A stretch of DNA of 13,619 nt from Bacteroidales bacterium (GCA_017964755.1 JAGCRI010000061.1:1-13619), one strand, 5' to 3'. Numbered from the stretch's first letter, positions 7,237-13,581 are shown. Numbers and translations are program-made. Notes: generated from the letters alone by a model not told the origin.

Positions 7237-7608
7237 TCAAAACCCCCTGTCAACTTTGAAAAAGAACCGCACAAAAATATTACCGTCAAAAGCTGAGTTA
7301 TTAATAGCGTAGTCCGTATTGCTTCCGACAACAAAAGAAAGGCTTGGTGTATTAATTGCGGCGGTAATATATGCCTTCTGTGCCTTTAGAGGAAACTTAA
7401 AAACGTGCGTACCTACCGGTATCGTCTCTACAGCAATAAGATGAAACTCGGCAAGAATACAGTCTCCAATAAGCAGGGCCGCCGATGAAGCTACACTAAT
7501 ATTAGGATCATCAACAACGATATCACAATCAATCGGGATATGCCTCATAATCCAATCTAAATTTACCTTGTTGAAATCAGAATAAGGAAACCGAAACACA
7601 TTAAACAT
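7237..7608 (-). CDS. Small tail protein with NLDW anchor, 123 aa
   Basis: Function not recognised as such, but its first 24 residues match the appendage protein at 16 positions, including RFPY at 6-9 and NLDW at 16-19, at identical residue numbers. The rest (25-123) is beta-rich by eye and unlike the appendage: no peptidase motif, no repeats. It therefore looks like a second protein docked on the same virion site, such as a short fibre, plug or adaptor. The start is ATG 7608 with GGGG 8 nt upstream (7617-7620); an in-frame GTG at 7617 lies within that ribosome site. It ends in TGA two bases before the appendage ATG, so the two are coupled. Confidence 0.7.
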   Translation of the reverse strand: MFNVFRFPYSDFNKVNLDWIMRHIPIDCDIVVDDPNISVASSAALLIGDCILAEFHLIAVETIPVGTHVFKFPLKAQKAYITAAINTPSLSFVVGSNTDYAINNSAFDGNIFVRFFFKVDRGF

Positions 7609-7620
7609 TATTATCACCCC

Positions 7621-8196
7621 TTAATAAATTTGTACGCAAAACTTGTTTATGAAATCATCAGATACCACGTCATACCATTTGAAGAAAGCTATATCTCTTT
7701 CTTCCACAAGCATTTTCTGAGTGGATAATACGCCGATATTGCCCGATACGTTTTCTTCCACCTTTTCAAAACCGCTTGCCGTATCACTTGATACACTCCG
7801 GCCCGTGTCCTTAAAAGTATCGGAGTTAAAAGCGGTTTGCGCTCCGGTCACGTTGCCGCCAGAGGAAGCATTAGAATTGCGTGTTATAACCCCGTTGCGG
7901 TCGTAGTTATGGATAGGATTGTAAAGCAAAAGCTGAGATTCCCATAATTTTTTCATCATGTAGGCTGTGTTTTTGCTCCACACACCTACCATAAAAGCCA
8001 TAAAATCCGGGTCGGGATATAGGGCCGGGAAATCTGCGCTTTTCTCAAGTATCAGAGCGATTAACACATCTTTATCCGGGTATGTGATTGTGATAGGCTT
8101 ATCTGTTGGGTTAGAAATAGGCGGAAGTTCAAGCTTATCAAACAACTTGTTATTGTACTGATACAAGCCAAGCAAAGAGATTTTATACATCGGCAT
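7621..8196 (-). CDS. Lower collar / tail connector protein, phi29 gp11-like
   Basis: Links the portal to the tail knob. From ATG 8196 (191 aa): YNPIHNYDR begins near residue 92, then a Ser/Asn/Gly-rich low-complexity stretch with AFNSDTF (122-128), then GNIGVLSTQ (152-160) and a C-terminal acidic/aromatic helix region ending FCVQIY. This order (NYDR, flexible loop, FNSDTF, GNIGV-TSQ, final hydrophobic strand) is a pattern I associate with lower-collar proteins of phi29-type phages. It is shorter than phi29 gp11 (293 aa). It lies directly after the portal gene, as gp11 follows gp10. GGGGG (8205-8209) lies 8 nt before the ATG; the gene overlaps the portal 3' end by 14 nt. Confidence 0.72.
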   Translation of the reverse strand: MPMYKISLLGLYQYNNKLFDKLELPPISNPTDKPITITYPDKDVLIALILEKSADFPALYPDPDFMAFMVGVWSKNTAYMMKKLWESQLLLYNPIHNYDRNGVITRNSNASSGGNVTGAQTAFNSDTFKDTGRSVSSDTASGFEKVEENVSGNIGVLSTQKMLVEERDIAFFKWYDVVSDDFINKFCVQIY

Positions 8197-9145
8197 TTGC
8201 TTCACCCCCTGCCACTTTACCGGGAACCTTATAGCGTTTCTTCACAACAATATCAAGACCAAACTGTGCATTAACGTCATTAAAACATTTCTTTAGTGTT
8301 TCAAACATGATATCAGACAGGCTTTCCGTCTCCACGTCGTTCGCGTTGATCTCGTCAACGGTCATGTGTGCCTTTTTATTGTAGTTTGTTGACGGAATTC
8401 CGATAAAATTATTAAAGTCGTTAAGCTCTGACCGCATATTCTCAAGGATATCTGTAGCAATATAATTTGCTCTAAGATTATTAGAAAATCCCTGCCATAG
8501 CGGATTACCTGTCTCTTTATCCCAAAGCTTTGGGCCGACAGCTACAGCAAAATTGCCCTCTTGAATTTGGTCAATAGCCGCTTTGAACGTCTCAGCGGCG
8601 GCTTTATCCTGTGCCCCAATAACATACGCCATTTTGCTATTGGCAAGATTCATTATAAGGGCCTCATGCATATACGCCAGCCGCTCCGCTGTAATGGTGC
8701 AGATATCAACAATTCCTAAATAGTCCGGCTGTAGTTTCACAAGTACGCCGGTGCCTTTAATAGTAGGATTCTTTTTCTTATCGTATACAGCACTAAGCCA
8801 ATATCGCCCTGTTTCTTGTATGGGCAACGCCGGATTTGCTACATTGGCAAAAGTTGGAGTACGATACACTCCGAAACCCCCAAGCGTACAAGCCTGCGGA
8901 ATTACGCCGACAGTTGGAGATTTAATAACCACCAAATGACCAAAGCACCAAAGAACATACCTAACATAGTTGATATCCCAATTTTTCGGAACATTCTCAA
9001 ACTCAAAGACGGACATAGCTCTCTTGAGAAGATACCGGATATAATACTGAGTTGTCAGGTTGTCTTTCGGTTTTAATGCCGCCGGAGAGACAGCATTATT
9101 TAATGCAGTTGCATAATCATAATAAATCGGCACAAGATTTTCCAT
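8183..9145 (-). CDS. Portal / upper collar (head-tail connector) protein, phi29 gp10-like
   Basis: Forms the dodecameric ring through which DNA enters and leaves the head. At 320 aa it matches phi29 gp10 (309 aa). Recognisable features are the amphipathic N-terminal region, the central helical segment, and the conserved C-terminal block LNDFNNFIGI (241-250) followed by Asn-rich NYNKKAH and VDEINANDVE (263-272), which parallels the gp10 segment containing LGINNANTDKKERL and VDANN. The start is ATG 9145, with AGGGGG (9155-9160) 9 nt upstream and the lysozyme stop overlapping it (TGATG); the frame also opens at GTG 9172, without a good ribosome site. It sits between knob/lysozyme and lower collar. 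Confidence 0.85.
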   Translation of the reverse strand: MENLVPIYYDYATALNNAVSPAALKPKDNLTTQYYIRYLLKRAMSVFEFENVPKNWDINYVRYVLWCFGHLVVIKSPTVGVIPQACTLGGFGVYRTPTFANVANPALPIQETGRYWLSAVYDKKKNPTIKGTGVLVKLQPDYLGIVDICTITAERLAYMHEALIMNLANSKMAYVIGAQDKAAAETFKAAIDQIQEGNFAVAVGPKLWDKETGNPLWQGFSNNLRANYIATDILENMRSELNDFNNFIGIPSTNYNKKAHMTVDEINANDVETESLSDIMFETLKKCFNDVNAQFGLDIVVKKRYKVPGKVAGGEANADV

Positions 9146-9711
9146 CAAATCATACCCCCTTTGTTGTTCCACCTAATTTTGAAAAGTAGCCATACCGGGA
9201 TTTTTGGAGTAGGCGTGTTGCCAAGAAACACATACCACGATTCTGCATTATTTACCCGTTGTGTGATGGACGCTTGCCAGTCAAGCGGGTTTTCATAATT
9301 GCGCTCAAAAACTTCTGTTAGATATGACACCGAATCCGTACTTGTTGAAAAGTCCGGGAAATTCATGTTTACGTTGTAGGTCCATTGAAGATCGTTTTCA
9401 AGCTCATATTTTATTCTCTGTAACTGTAAGTCATAGTCCGTTTCCCAATCTGCCCCGGCCCAATCCGAAAATTTAGTGCGCGGGGTCCATTGAACAAGAC
9501 CGAAACCGTAAGCAGGGCTAAAATTTTTGCCCATTTCAAACTGAGCCGGATTTAAGAAACTTTCTACTTGCATATTGCCACACATGGCGGCTATAGCGTT
9601 ATCCGTCCACCCAAGCCCGCGAAAATACGATGCAATAATTATCACATTGTTTTCCATCTCTGCCTGAGTAAAACTCGGATTTGCTTGTGTACGTCGTGCT
9701 ATCCATGCCAT
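9145..9711 (-). CDS. Tail lysozyme (phi29 gp13 N-terminal domain-like)
   Basis: A glycosidase that cuts peptidoglycan. Across about residues 15-85 it follows the lysozyme domain of phi29 gp13 closely: GWTDNAIAAMCGNMQVES (34-51), with Glu50 at the catalytic position, NPAQFE, then YGFGLVQWTP (68-77) and a DWA block (83-85). In gp13 this domain is followed by an M23 endopeptidase; here the protein ends after about 188 aa with no M23 sequence and a hydrophobic/basic tail (IPVWLLFKIRW). It lies after the knob genes and before the portal. No separate endolysin gene is visible, so it may act both at entry and in lysis. GGGGGT 7 nt before the ATG; its stop overlaps the portal start. Confidence 0.85.
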   Translation of the reverse strand: MAWIARRTQANPSFTQAEMENNVIIIASYFRGLGWTDNAIAAMCGNMQVESFLNPAQFEMGKNFSPAYGFGLVQWTPRTKFSDWAGADWETDYDLQLQRIKYELENDLQWTYNVNMNFPDFSTSTDSVSYLTEVFERNYENPLDWQASITQRVNNAESWYVFLGNTPTPKIPVWLLFKIRWNNKGGMI

Positions 9712-9722
9712 TTCTCTACCCC

Positions 9723-10199
9723 CTATTCAAAGAAGAAACCGCTGTTTAAGAATTCTTCGACAGCCTGTTCTTCAACAGACGTTGCAAGAGTAGTAGAAAA
9801 GACCGCATCCTCACACTTTATAAAACCGCTGAGATCATGCAAGTATCTTTTCTTGTAGAGCGGACTTCCGATTTTCTCCGGGTATTGCTCCACGATAGGC
9901 TGAAATTTGGCAGACAATACAATATCTTCACTTGCAGACTGAAAATTACCAGTCGTGCCGGAAAAAGAAAGCTGCGCCATAGCCGCATTTGCCGTAGAAA
10001 GAGCTTTCGGAAGTACCTCTCTGACCGATGAAACAACACCTTCAAGTAAGCTCCGGCCCTCATCAACAATATTATTGCCTGTTATAGCACCTGTTATTGT
10101 GTTTTTTGCTCTGGTCCAAGCAGAATCTATTTTCCCGGATTTGTGACTTGTATCGTAAATAGACCCTGCTTCGGTTTGCGTCCATATGCTAACACTCAT
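9723..10199 (-). CDS. Tail knob protein, C-terminal piece (gp9-like)
   Basis: 158 aa from ATG 10199, with AGGA (10209-10212) 9 nt upstream. The N-terminal half (about 20-85) is a flexible, Gly/Ala-rich amphipathic stretch. The C-terminal half runs IGSPLYKKR, then LSGFIKC and an ending EEFLNSGFFFE, a pattern I know from the C-termini of phage tail tube/knob proteins (IGxP... L.G(F/Y).. ...GGFYxE). With the neighbouring N-terminal piece it totals 541 aa, close to phi29 gp9 (599 aa). The break lies in the region expected for the long membrane-penetrating loop of gp9. It could also be an independent minor tail protein. Confidence 0.6.
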   Translation of the reverse strand: MSVSIWTQTEAGSIYDTSHKSGKIDSAWTRAKNTITGAITGNNIVDEGRSLLEGVVSSVREVLPKALSTANAAMAQLSFSGTTGNFQSASEDIVLSAKFQPIVEQYPEKIGSPLYKKRYLHDLSGFIKCEDAVFSTTLATSVEEQAVEEFLNSGFFFE

Positions 10200-10203
10200 A
10201 TAA

Positions 10204-11355
10204 TCACGTCCTGTCAATTATTTCCGCGATAGCCGTACTTCCACCGGCGATCAGCGCATTTTTGTACTTACCGATATCTGCCGCAATCTGCCCCACCGGA
10301 ATAGTAACCCCGATTTGTCCCTCAGTTACAAGAAAAGAATTTTCCCAATTAAAACCACCAAGCGCGCCGGAAGTGCTTAACTTTAAGACAGAATCGCCAG
10401 TCATTAAATTTGATTCTACACGCATACCTAAATACGTCTTGTCATATAGTTCTGTAGTATCAAGCTGAAAGATTCCAAAAGGCAGAAACTTCAACATATA
10501 AGAAGAATATGGTGCAAGATCAAGATATGCAAGCCGGGGATTTGTTCTTGATTGCGGATTGTGCGGAATGGTTAAATAGCTTTCGCGGGAAATCCATGCA
10601 GAGGAAACCGTAGACAGCACTTGGGCAGACGCAATAAGCGGGAAAGACCACCAGCCAAGCTCAATCTGATATGTAATCGCGCCTTGATGAAAACTTGAAA
10701 AAAGAATGGGAAACCATTTACATGAAACAATATACTGTGTTGGATTTATCAAGGCTTTTTGCAATTCTTCTGATATTTCCGATGCTGAGATGTTCGCCCA
10801 ACTGATACCGGAGAGCATCGAATCCATAAAAGCACCAAAAGTTGACATAGCCATAGCATAGTATGTTACCGCCCCGATAGAGCTTGCATTTGCACCAACA
10901 ACACCGATCACAACAGTACCGCTATCACTCCATGCACTCGCACCCCAAAATAAGTCAGGAGACAGAACATCGTTATCGCGGACTATACCCTCGGCCCGTG
11001 TAATATATGCGGTATCTATAATATTTGGGTCCCAATCGGAATATGCGCGAGTGACGTACTGTATACTATTTCCAATCTCTGTCTTGAAAGTTGCAAGCAC
11101 ATCAACCGCGCACACCGCTACCCATAACCCCGCTTCATAATACCAGTCTGTTATGAAATAATAGCGTCGCAGATTTGGAATATAAGCATAATTATAGGTA
11201 GGTGCATATAGTTCCTTTCCAAGATTAAAAGTTACCTCTAAGCCCGTTATAGTAAACTCCTGCTTCAGTTCACCGTTAAAAACCCGGCCTGCGCTTTCCT
11301 CAGGAATTTTTGTAGAATTGCGCTTTTTATCAAAAGACCACAAAGTTATTTGCAA
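10204..11355 (-). CDS. Tail knob protein, N-terminal piece (phi29 gp9-like)
   Basis: Builds the tail tube/knob that conducts DNA through the host envelope. At 383 aa it carries an N-terminal phi29-like pattern (short beta strand, FNGELKQEF block at about 26-34, then N-x-x-Y-x-x-Y-IPNLRRYYFITD near 54-70) and an extended beta-rich body with many aromatic residues. It is shorter than gp9 (599 aa) and ends after a Gly/Ala-rich helix (GQIAADIGKYKNALIAGG...), where gp9 would carry on into its hydrophobic loop; the remainder appears to be encoded by the next gene. The start is TTG at 11355, with AAGGTGG (11364-11370) 8 nt upstream; an in-frame TGA at 11359-11361 excludes an earlier start. Confidence 0.72.
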   Translation of the reverse strand: MQITLWSFDKKRNSTKIPEESAGRVFNGELKQEFTITGLEVTFNLGKELYAPTYNYAYIPNLRRYYFITDWYYEAGLWVAVCAVDVLATFKTEIGNSIQYVTRAYSDWDPNIIDTAYITRAEGIVRDNDVLSPDLFWGASAWSDSGTVVIGVVGANASSIGAVTYYAMAMSTFGAFMDSMLSGISWANISASEISEELQKALINPTQYIVSCKWFPILFSSFHQGAITYQIELGWWSFPLIASAQVLSTVSSAWISRESYLTIPHNPQSRTNPRLAYLDLAPYSSYMLKFLPFGIFQLDTTELYDKTYLGMRVESNLMTGDSVLKLSTSGALGGFNWENSFLVTEGQIGVTIPVGQIAADIGKYKNALIAGGSTAIAEIIDRT

Positions 11356-11379
11356 GTATCACACCACCTTTAACAATTC

Positions 11380-11409
11380 GCCCCCTGTCCGCAAAACGGG
11401 GCAGGGGGC
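11380..11409 (-). promoter_or_regulatory. GC-rich hairpin between capsid and knob genes
   Basis: An 8-bp outer stem (GCCCCCTG with CAGGGGGC) plus an inner GC helix with a bulge, loop GTTTTG-type on the - strand. It sits between the capsid stop (11434) and the ribosome site of the knob gene (11364-11370). No U-run follows on the - strand, so it is not a full terminator; attenuation or 3'-end protection of capsid mRNA would fit the need for far more capsid than knob. This is inference from position. Confidence 0.5.
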
Positions 11410-11433
11410 AATATACACCGGAAAATTATGCAA

Positions 11434-12627
11434 TTAGTCAAGAGTGAACAGGATCATATTTTCGGTGAAGTCGGTCCAGCTCATCCAACGCCAGTTATAA
11501 AACCAGTTCTGATACCTTGCGCGAGCATTGACAGGAGTGGAATACATACCGTCAGAATAACGGGTATATCCCATAGCGTCATCATCGACAAGCAGAGCAA
11601 AGACGTTATTTACAGTAACCGTGTCGGGAACGCCGCCAGTCGTGGGATTGTATGCGGCACCGTCGCTGTCAATATACACGGGCATGACCTTGACAGAATC
11701 CGGCGTATCAATAGCCTGCCAGTAGTTGACGTATTCAATACCCTTATATGCAATACGTCCCTCATTATAAGCGGCAGAAAGCACACGGGCTTCCATCTGA
11801 CGGAGTTCGGGCGCGTACATATACAGAACCTGCCGTTCATACGGAGTATTACGGGAGATAACCTTGCTTGCGTTCGGCACATTCAGATGATAGATTGTGC
11901 TTCTCTCAGTAAGAAAATCACGCGCCATCTGAATTCTGCCGTATGCCCACTTCATAAAATCGGTGTAGTTAGCCGGGTCATATACAGTCGTGGAAGTGAG
12001 AGACTTTCCGGTAACAGAGTTATACTCAGTGAGAAGGTGTACGTTCATGTCAGTGTTGGCACTGTCGGAAATCGCGCCGATAGCATTAGCCAGCACACCC
12101 CGGGCAATCGCTTCGGTTTTCTGCTCATGGCGATTAGAAAGATTCTGAAGCACACCGGCCCAAAAAGCACCGAATTCATCCGGGCCACGGAACGCCATTT
12201 TAAGCTGTTCCTCAGTACGGGTAATGTGGTCGGCAAGCACAGACTGACCATAAAAGCGCATTTCAATCACATCGGGCTTGCGAATTACCCACGGATCGAC
12301 AGACGTTCCATCAGTCAGATTAAATCCGTCATCCTGGACAAAAGGCAGATCACAATAATTGATCTTGCGGTTGAACGCACCATATTCCGAGTTAGTCTTT
12401 TCCATCATCGGGAATTTTGCATAATACGGACGAGTACTAAAAATAGTCCTGTCCAATACCTGAGTGATGCCCTGACCAATCGCATCAATACCGGCAAGAA
12501 GCGCAGTCTGCGCGACGGACACAAAACTCGCCGTATCGGTTGCGGTAAGGCCGGCGATTCCCAACTCCTGCGATACAAGAGAGTTGAGTACAGTTACGGC
12601 CTGATTGAGAGCAAGAGTATTAGCCAT
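11434..12627 (-). CDS. Major capsid protein, phi29 gp8-like
   Basis: The shell protein, expected to have an HK97-type fold. At 397 aa it is slightly shorter than phi29 gp8 (448 aa). Supporting traits: an N-terminal region rich in Ala/Ser/Thr, a VLDRTIFSTRPYYAKF-type block near 57-72, an IEMRFYGQS strand near 120-128 (E-loop to spine region in gp8-like proteins), a DFLTERSTIYHLN segment, and a C-terminal aromatic stretch with RYQNWFYNWRW. It follows the scaffold-like gene and precedes the knob gene, as gp8 does in phi29. GGGGG (12638-12642) lies 10 nt before the ATG. Codons are more GC-ending than in neighbours, as for an abundant protein. A hairpin follows the gene at 11380-11409. Confidence 0.82.
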   Translation of the reverse strand: MANTLALNQAVTVLNSLVSQELGIAGLTATDTASFVSVAQTALLAGIDAIGQGITQVLDRTIFSTRPYYAKFPMMEKTNSEYGAFNRKINYCDLPFVQDDGFNLTDGTSVDPWVIRKPDVIEMRFYGQSVLADHITRTEEQLKMAFRGPDEFGAFWAGVLQNLSNRHEQKTEAIARGVLANAIGAISDSANTDMNVHLLTEYNSVTGKSLTSTTVYDPANYTDFMKWAYGRIQMARDFLTERSTIYHLNVPNASKVISRNTPYERQVLYMYAPELRQMEARVLSAAYNEGRIAYKGIEYVNYWQAIDTPDSVKVMPVYIDSDGAAYNPTTGGVPDTVTVNNVFALLVDDDAMGYTRYSDGMYSTPVNARARYQNWFYNWRWMSWTDFTENMILFTLD

Positions 12628-12648
12628 ATTAATTTTACCCCCTGTTAT

Positions 12649-12981
12649 TTAGTATTTATTGCCAAAAACCCCGGCGGCAAGAGCCTGTTCTGCCGTCATT
12701 TCGCCGGAAGTTTCAAGGCCAATTTTTTGCATATTCTGCAACTGAATTGCTTTTGTGAGATCGGAAAGAGCCGCTAAAATAACGTCGTTTCCGCTATTAT
12801 GTGCCGGTTCGGGATCGGATGCCGGTTTAGGATCGGGCGCGGGTTCGGGATCGGGCGCGGGTTCGGGATCGGGCGCGGGTTCGTGATCGGTATGCGGTTC
12901 TGCCCCTGCTTCCATAAGTGTAATTTCTTCCTTTGTATACCCTGCTCTAATAAGTTCGAGACGCTCAGATAACGAAATCAT
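12649..12981 (-). CDS. Putative scaffold / head morphogenesis protein with PEPAPD repeats
   Basis: 110 aa with three parts: an N-terminal helical motif containing LIRAGYTKEEI (10-20), an acidic Pro-rich linker of (P-E-P-A-P-D)-type repeats (about 34-60), and a C-terminal amphipathic helix region (about 66-90: ILAALSDLTKAIQLQNM) with a short Ala-rich tail. Its place directly before the capsid gene is that of the phi29 scaffold gp7 (98 aa), and the helix-rich, linker-separated form suits a scaffold or head-assembly factor. I do not recognise a firm gp7 motif, so the call rests on position, size and composition. The ribosome site (AGGATAGG) overlaps the stop of the preceding gene. Confidence 0.45.
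   Translation of the reverse strand: MISLSERLELIRAGYTKEEITLMEAGAEPHTDHEPAPDPEPAPDPEPAPDPKPASDPEPAHNSGNDVILAALSDLTKAIQLQNMQKIGLETSGEMTAEQALAAGVFGNKY
12801..12890. repeat. Five 18-bp tandem repeats encoding a PEPAPD linker
   Basis: Five consecutive 18-bp units (12801, 12819, 12837, 12855, 12873), each encoding six residues of the scaffold-like protein's linker, followed by a partial sixth. The units at 12837 and 12855 are identical and the one at 12873 differs by one base; the outer units differ at several bases. Confidence 0.9.
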
Positions 12982-12991
12982 GTTCTCTTGC

Positions 12992-13240
12992 CTATCCTTT
13001 CTTTTTGAATTTTAGATTAATGCCGCTGTACTCATCAAGATCGACTTCGACAGTAAGCATTTTTTCAAATGCTCTATCAACCGCCGCTCTATTTCTATCT
13101 TGGATCAACACGTTTACAATAGATTGAACAGCGTCATAACTATATCCGGCTTTGGTTAGCAATTCATACCTTTCCATGCCGTTTCCCCATTTGCCTTCTA
13201 TTACTTCGGCGGCTATTTGATAATTAGTCTTTTGTGCCAT
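12992..13240 (-). CDS. Stand-alone CW_7 (Cpl-7-type) wall-binding protein, 82 aa
   Basis: Residues 6-46 match the CW_7 (Cpl-7) peptidoglycan-binding repeat: NYQIAAEVIEGKWGNG (6-21) with the hallmark KWGNG (17-21), then L-x-x-AGYSYDAVQ (28-39) and VN (42-43). CW_7 repeats normally occur in two or three copies behind a lysozyme domain (as in phage Cp-7 lysin); here there is one copy and no catalytic domain. The remaining 36 residues are charged and end KFKKKG. It lies between the holin-like gene and the scaffold-like gene. AAGGAAAGG is about 10 nt before the ATG. Possible jobs: binding subunit for the phage lysozyme, or a virion/wall adhesion factor; neither can be settled from sequence. Confidence 0.75.
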   Translation of the reverse strand: MAQKTNYQIAAEVIEGKWGNGMERYELLTKAGYSYDAVQSIVNVLIQDRNRAAVDRAFEKMLTVEVDLDEYSGINLKFKKKG

Positions 13241-13415
13241 AAGTCAAAAGCCTTTCCTTGATAGCTTCGCACACTTTAGTGTTATTGTTCAAAGCTTCAA
13301 TCCATTTATCACTCTCTTCTTTGTGCCGTTCGCGCTCTTTCTCTTGGGAATAGAACAGATACACACAGCAAGCAATCGGAAATACATACTGACCAATCAG
13401 CGTTTGCCAGTCCAT
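13224..13415 (-). CDS. BhlA/UviB-like holin-like membrane protein, 63 aa
   Basis: One membrane helix at the N-terminus (about 5-22: TLIGQYVFPIACCVYLFY) preceded by a very short head and followed by a long charged, helical tail (about 23-60, rich in Glu/Lys/Arg). That layout, including the short head MDWQTLIGQYV and the KE-rich segment right after the helix, is that of BhlA/UviB holin-like proteins of Gram-positive phages and plasmids, which are implicated in pore formation and lysis or bacteriocin release. First gene of the leftward unit. AGGTGG (13425-13430) is 9 nt before ATG 13415. The 3' end overlaps the CW_7 gene by 17 nt. Confidence 0.6.
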   Translation of the reverse strand: MDWQTLIGQYVFPIACCVYLFYSQEKERERHKEESDKWIEALNNNTKVCEAIKERLLTYGTKD

Positions 13416-13454
13416 GCAATTTCACCACCTGTTTCAACATTGTCAACAGAGTTT

Positions 13455-13581
13455 TCAACAACTGACCTGTCTCGTCAGGTTGGGCATACCTCGCCGCAGT
13501 TGTTGATTGAAAGGGGCAGTTGTATAGGGTGACCGGCCCTGCGCGCCCATGTTCGGCATGGTAGTCTATGCGCCCTGCCCC
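13455..13581 (-). ncRNA. Candidate structured leader RNA, two branched domains (pRNA-like?)
   Basis: Starting near the expected transcription start, the - strand folds by eye into two domains. Domain 1: a 7-bp closing stem (13575-13581 with 13513-13519), then a hairpin arm with GCGC (13570-13573 with 13541-13544) and CCATG/CATGG (13557-13561 with 13547-13551), and a second arm AGGG/CCCT (13537-13540 with 13526-13529), i.e. a three-way junction. Domain 2: a 10-bp stem (13497-13506 with 13455-13464) enclosing a 3-bp GGC/GCC arm (13493-13495 with 13483-13485) and a 5-bp ACCTG/CAGGT arm (13476-13480 with 13465-13469). The size and two-domain layout resemble the phi29 packaging RNA gene. Homology is not shown; a leader attenuator is an alternative. 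Confidence 0.4.

Noticed and set aside
10199..10224. Programmed frameshift joining the two knob pieces
   Set aside because: The overlap is only 14 nt and contains no recognisable slippery heptamer or efficient +1 site; the second gene has its own ATG and AGGA, so re-initiation is simpler.
11415..11445. Promoter before the knob gene (TTGACT at the capsid 3' end)
   Set aside because: Only TGTATA lies at 18 bp and TATATT at 20 bp; neither combination is convincing.
11428..12777. A 449-codon open frame on the + strand, antisense to the capsid and scaffold-like genes
   Set aside because: No ribosome site at its ATG, amino acid pattern is that of a complement shadow, and the - strand gene has a clear family, start and ribosome site.
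13441..13446. A second TTGACA (-35-like) inside the leader
   Set aside because: No -10-like hexamer lies 16-18 bp downstream.
13513..13581. Domain 1 of the right leader as a simple terminator
   Set aside because: The closing stem is followed by only three U, and the domain is branched and not a single hairpin; read-through into the operon is needed in any case.
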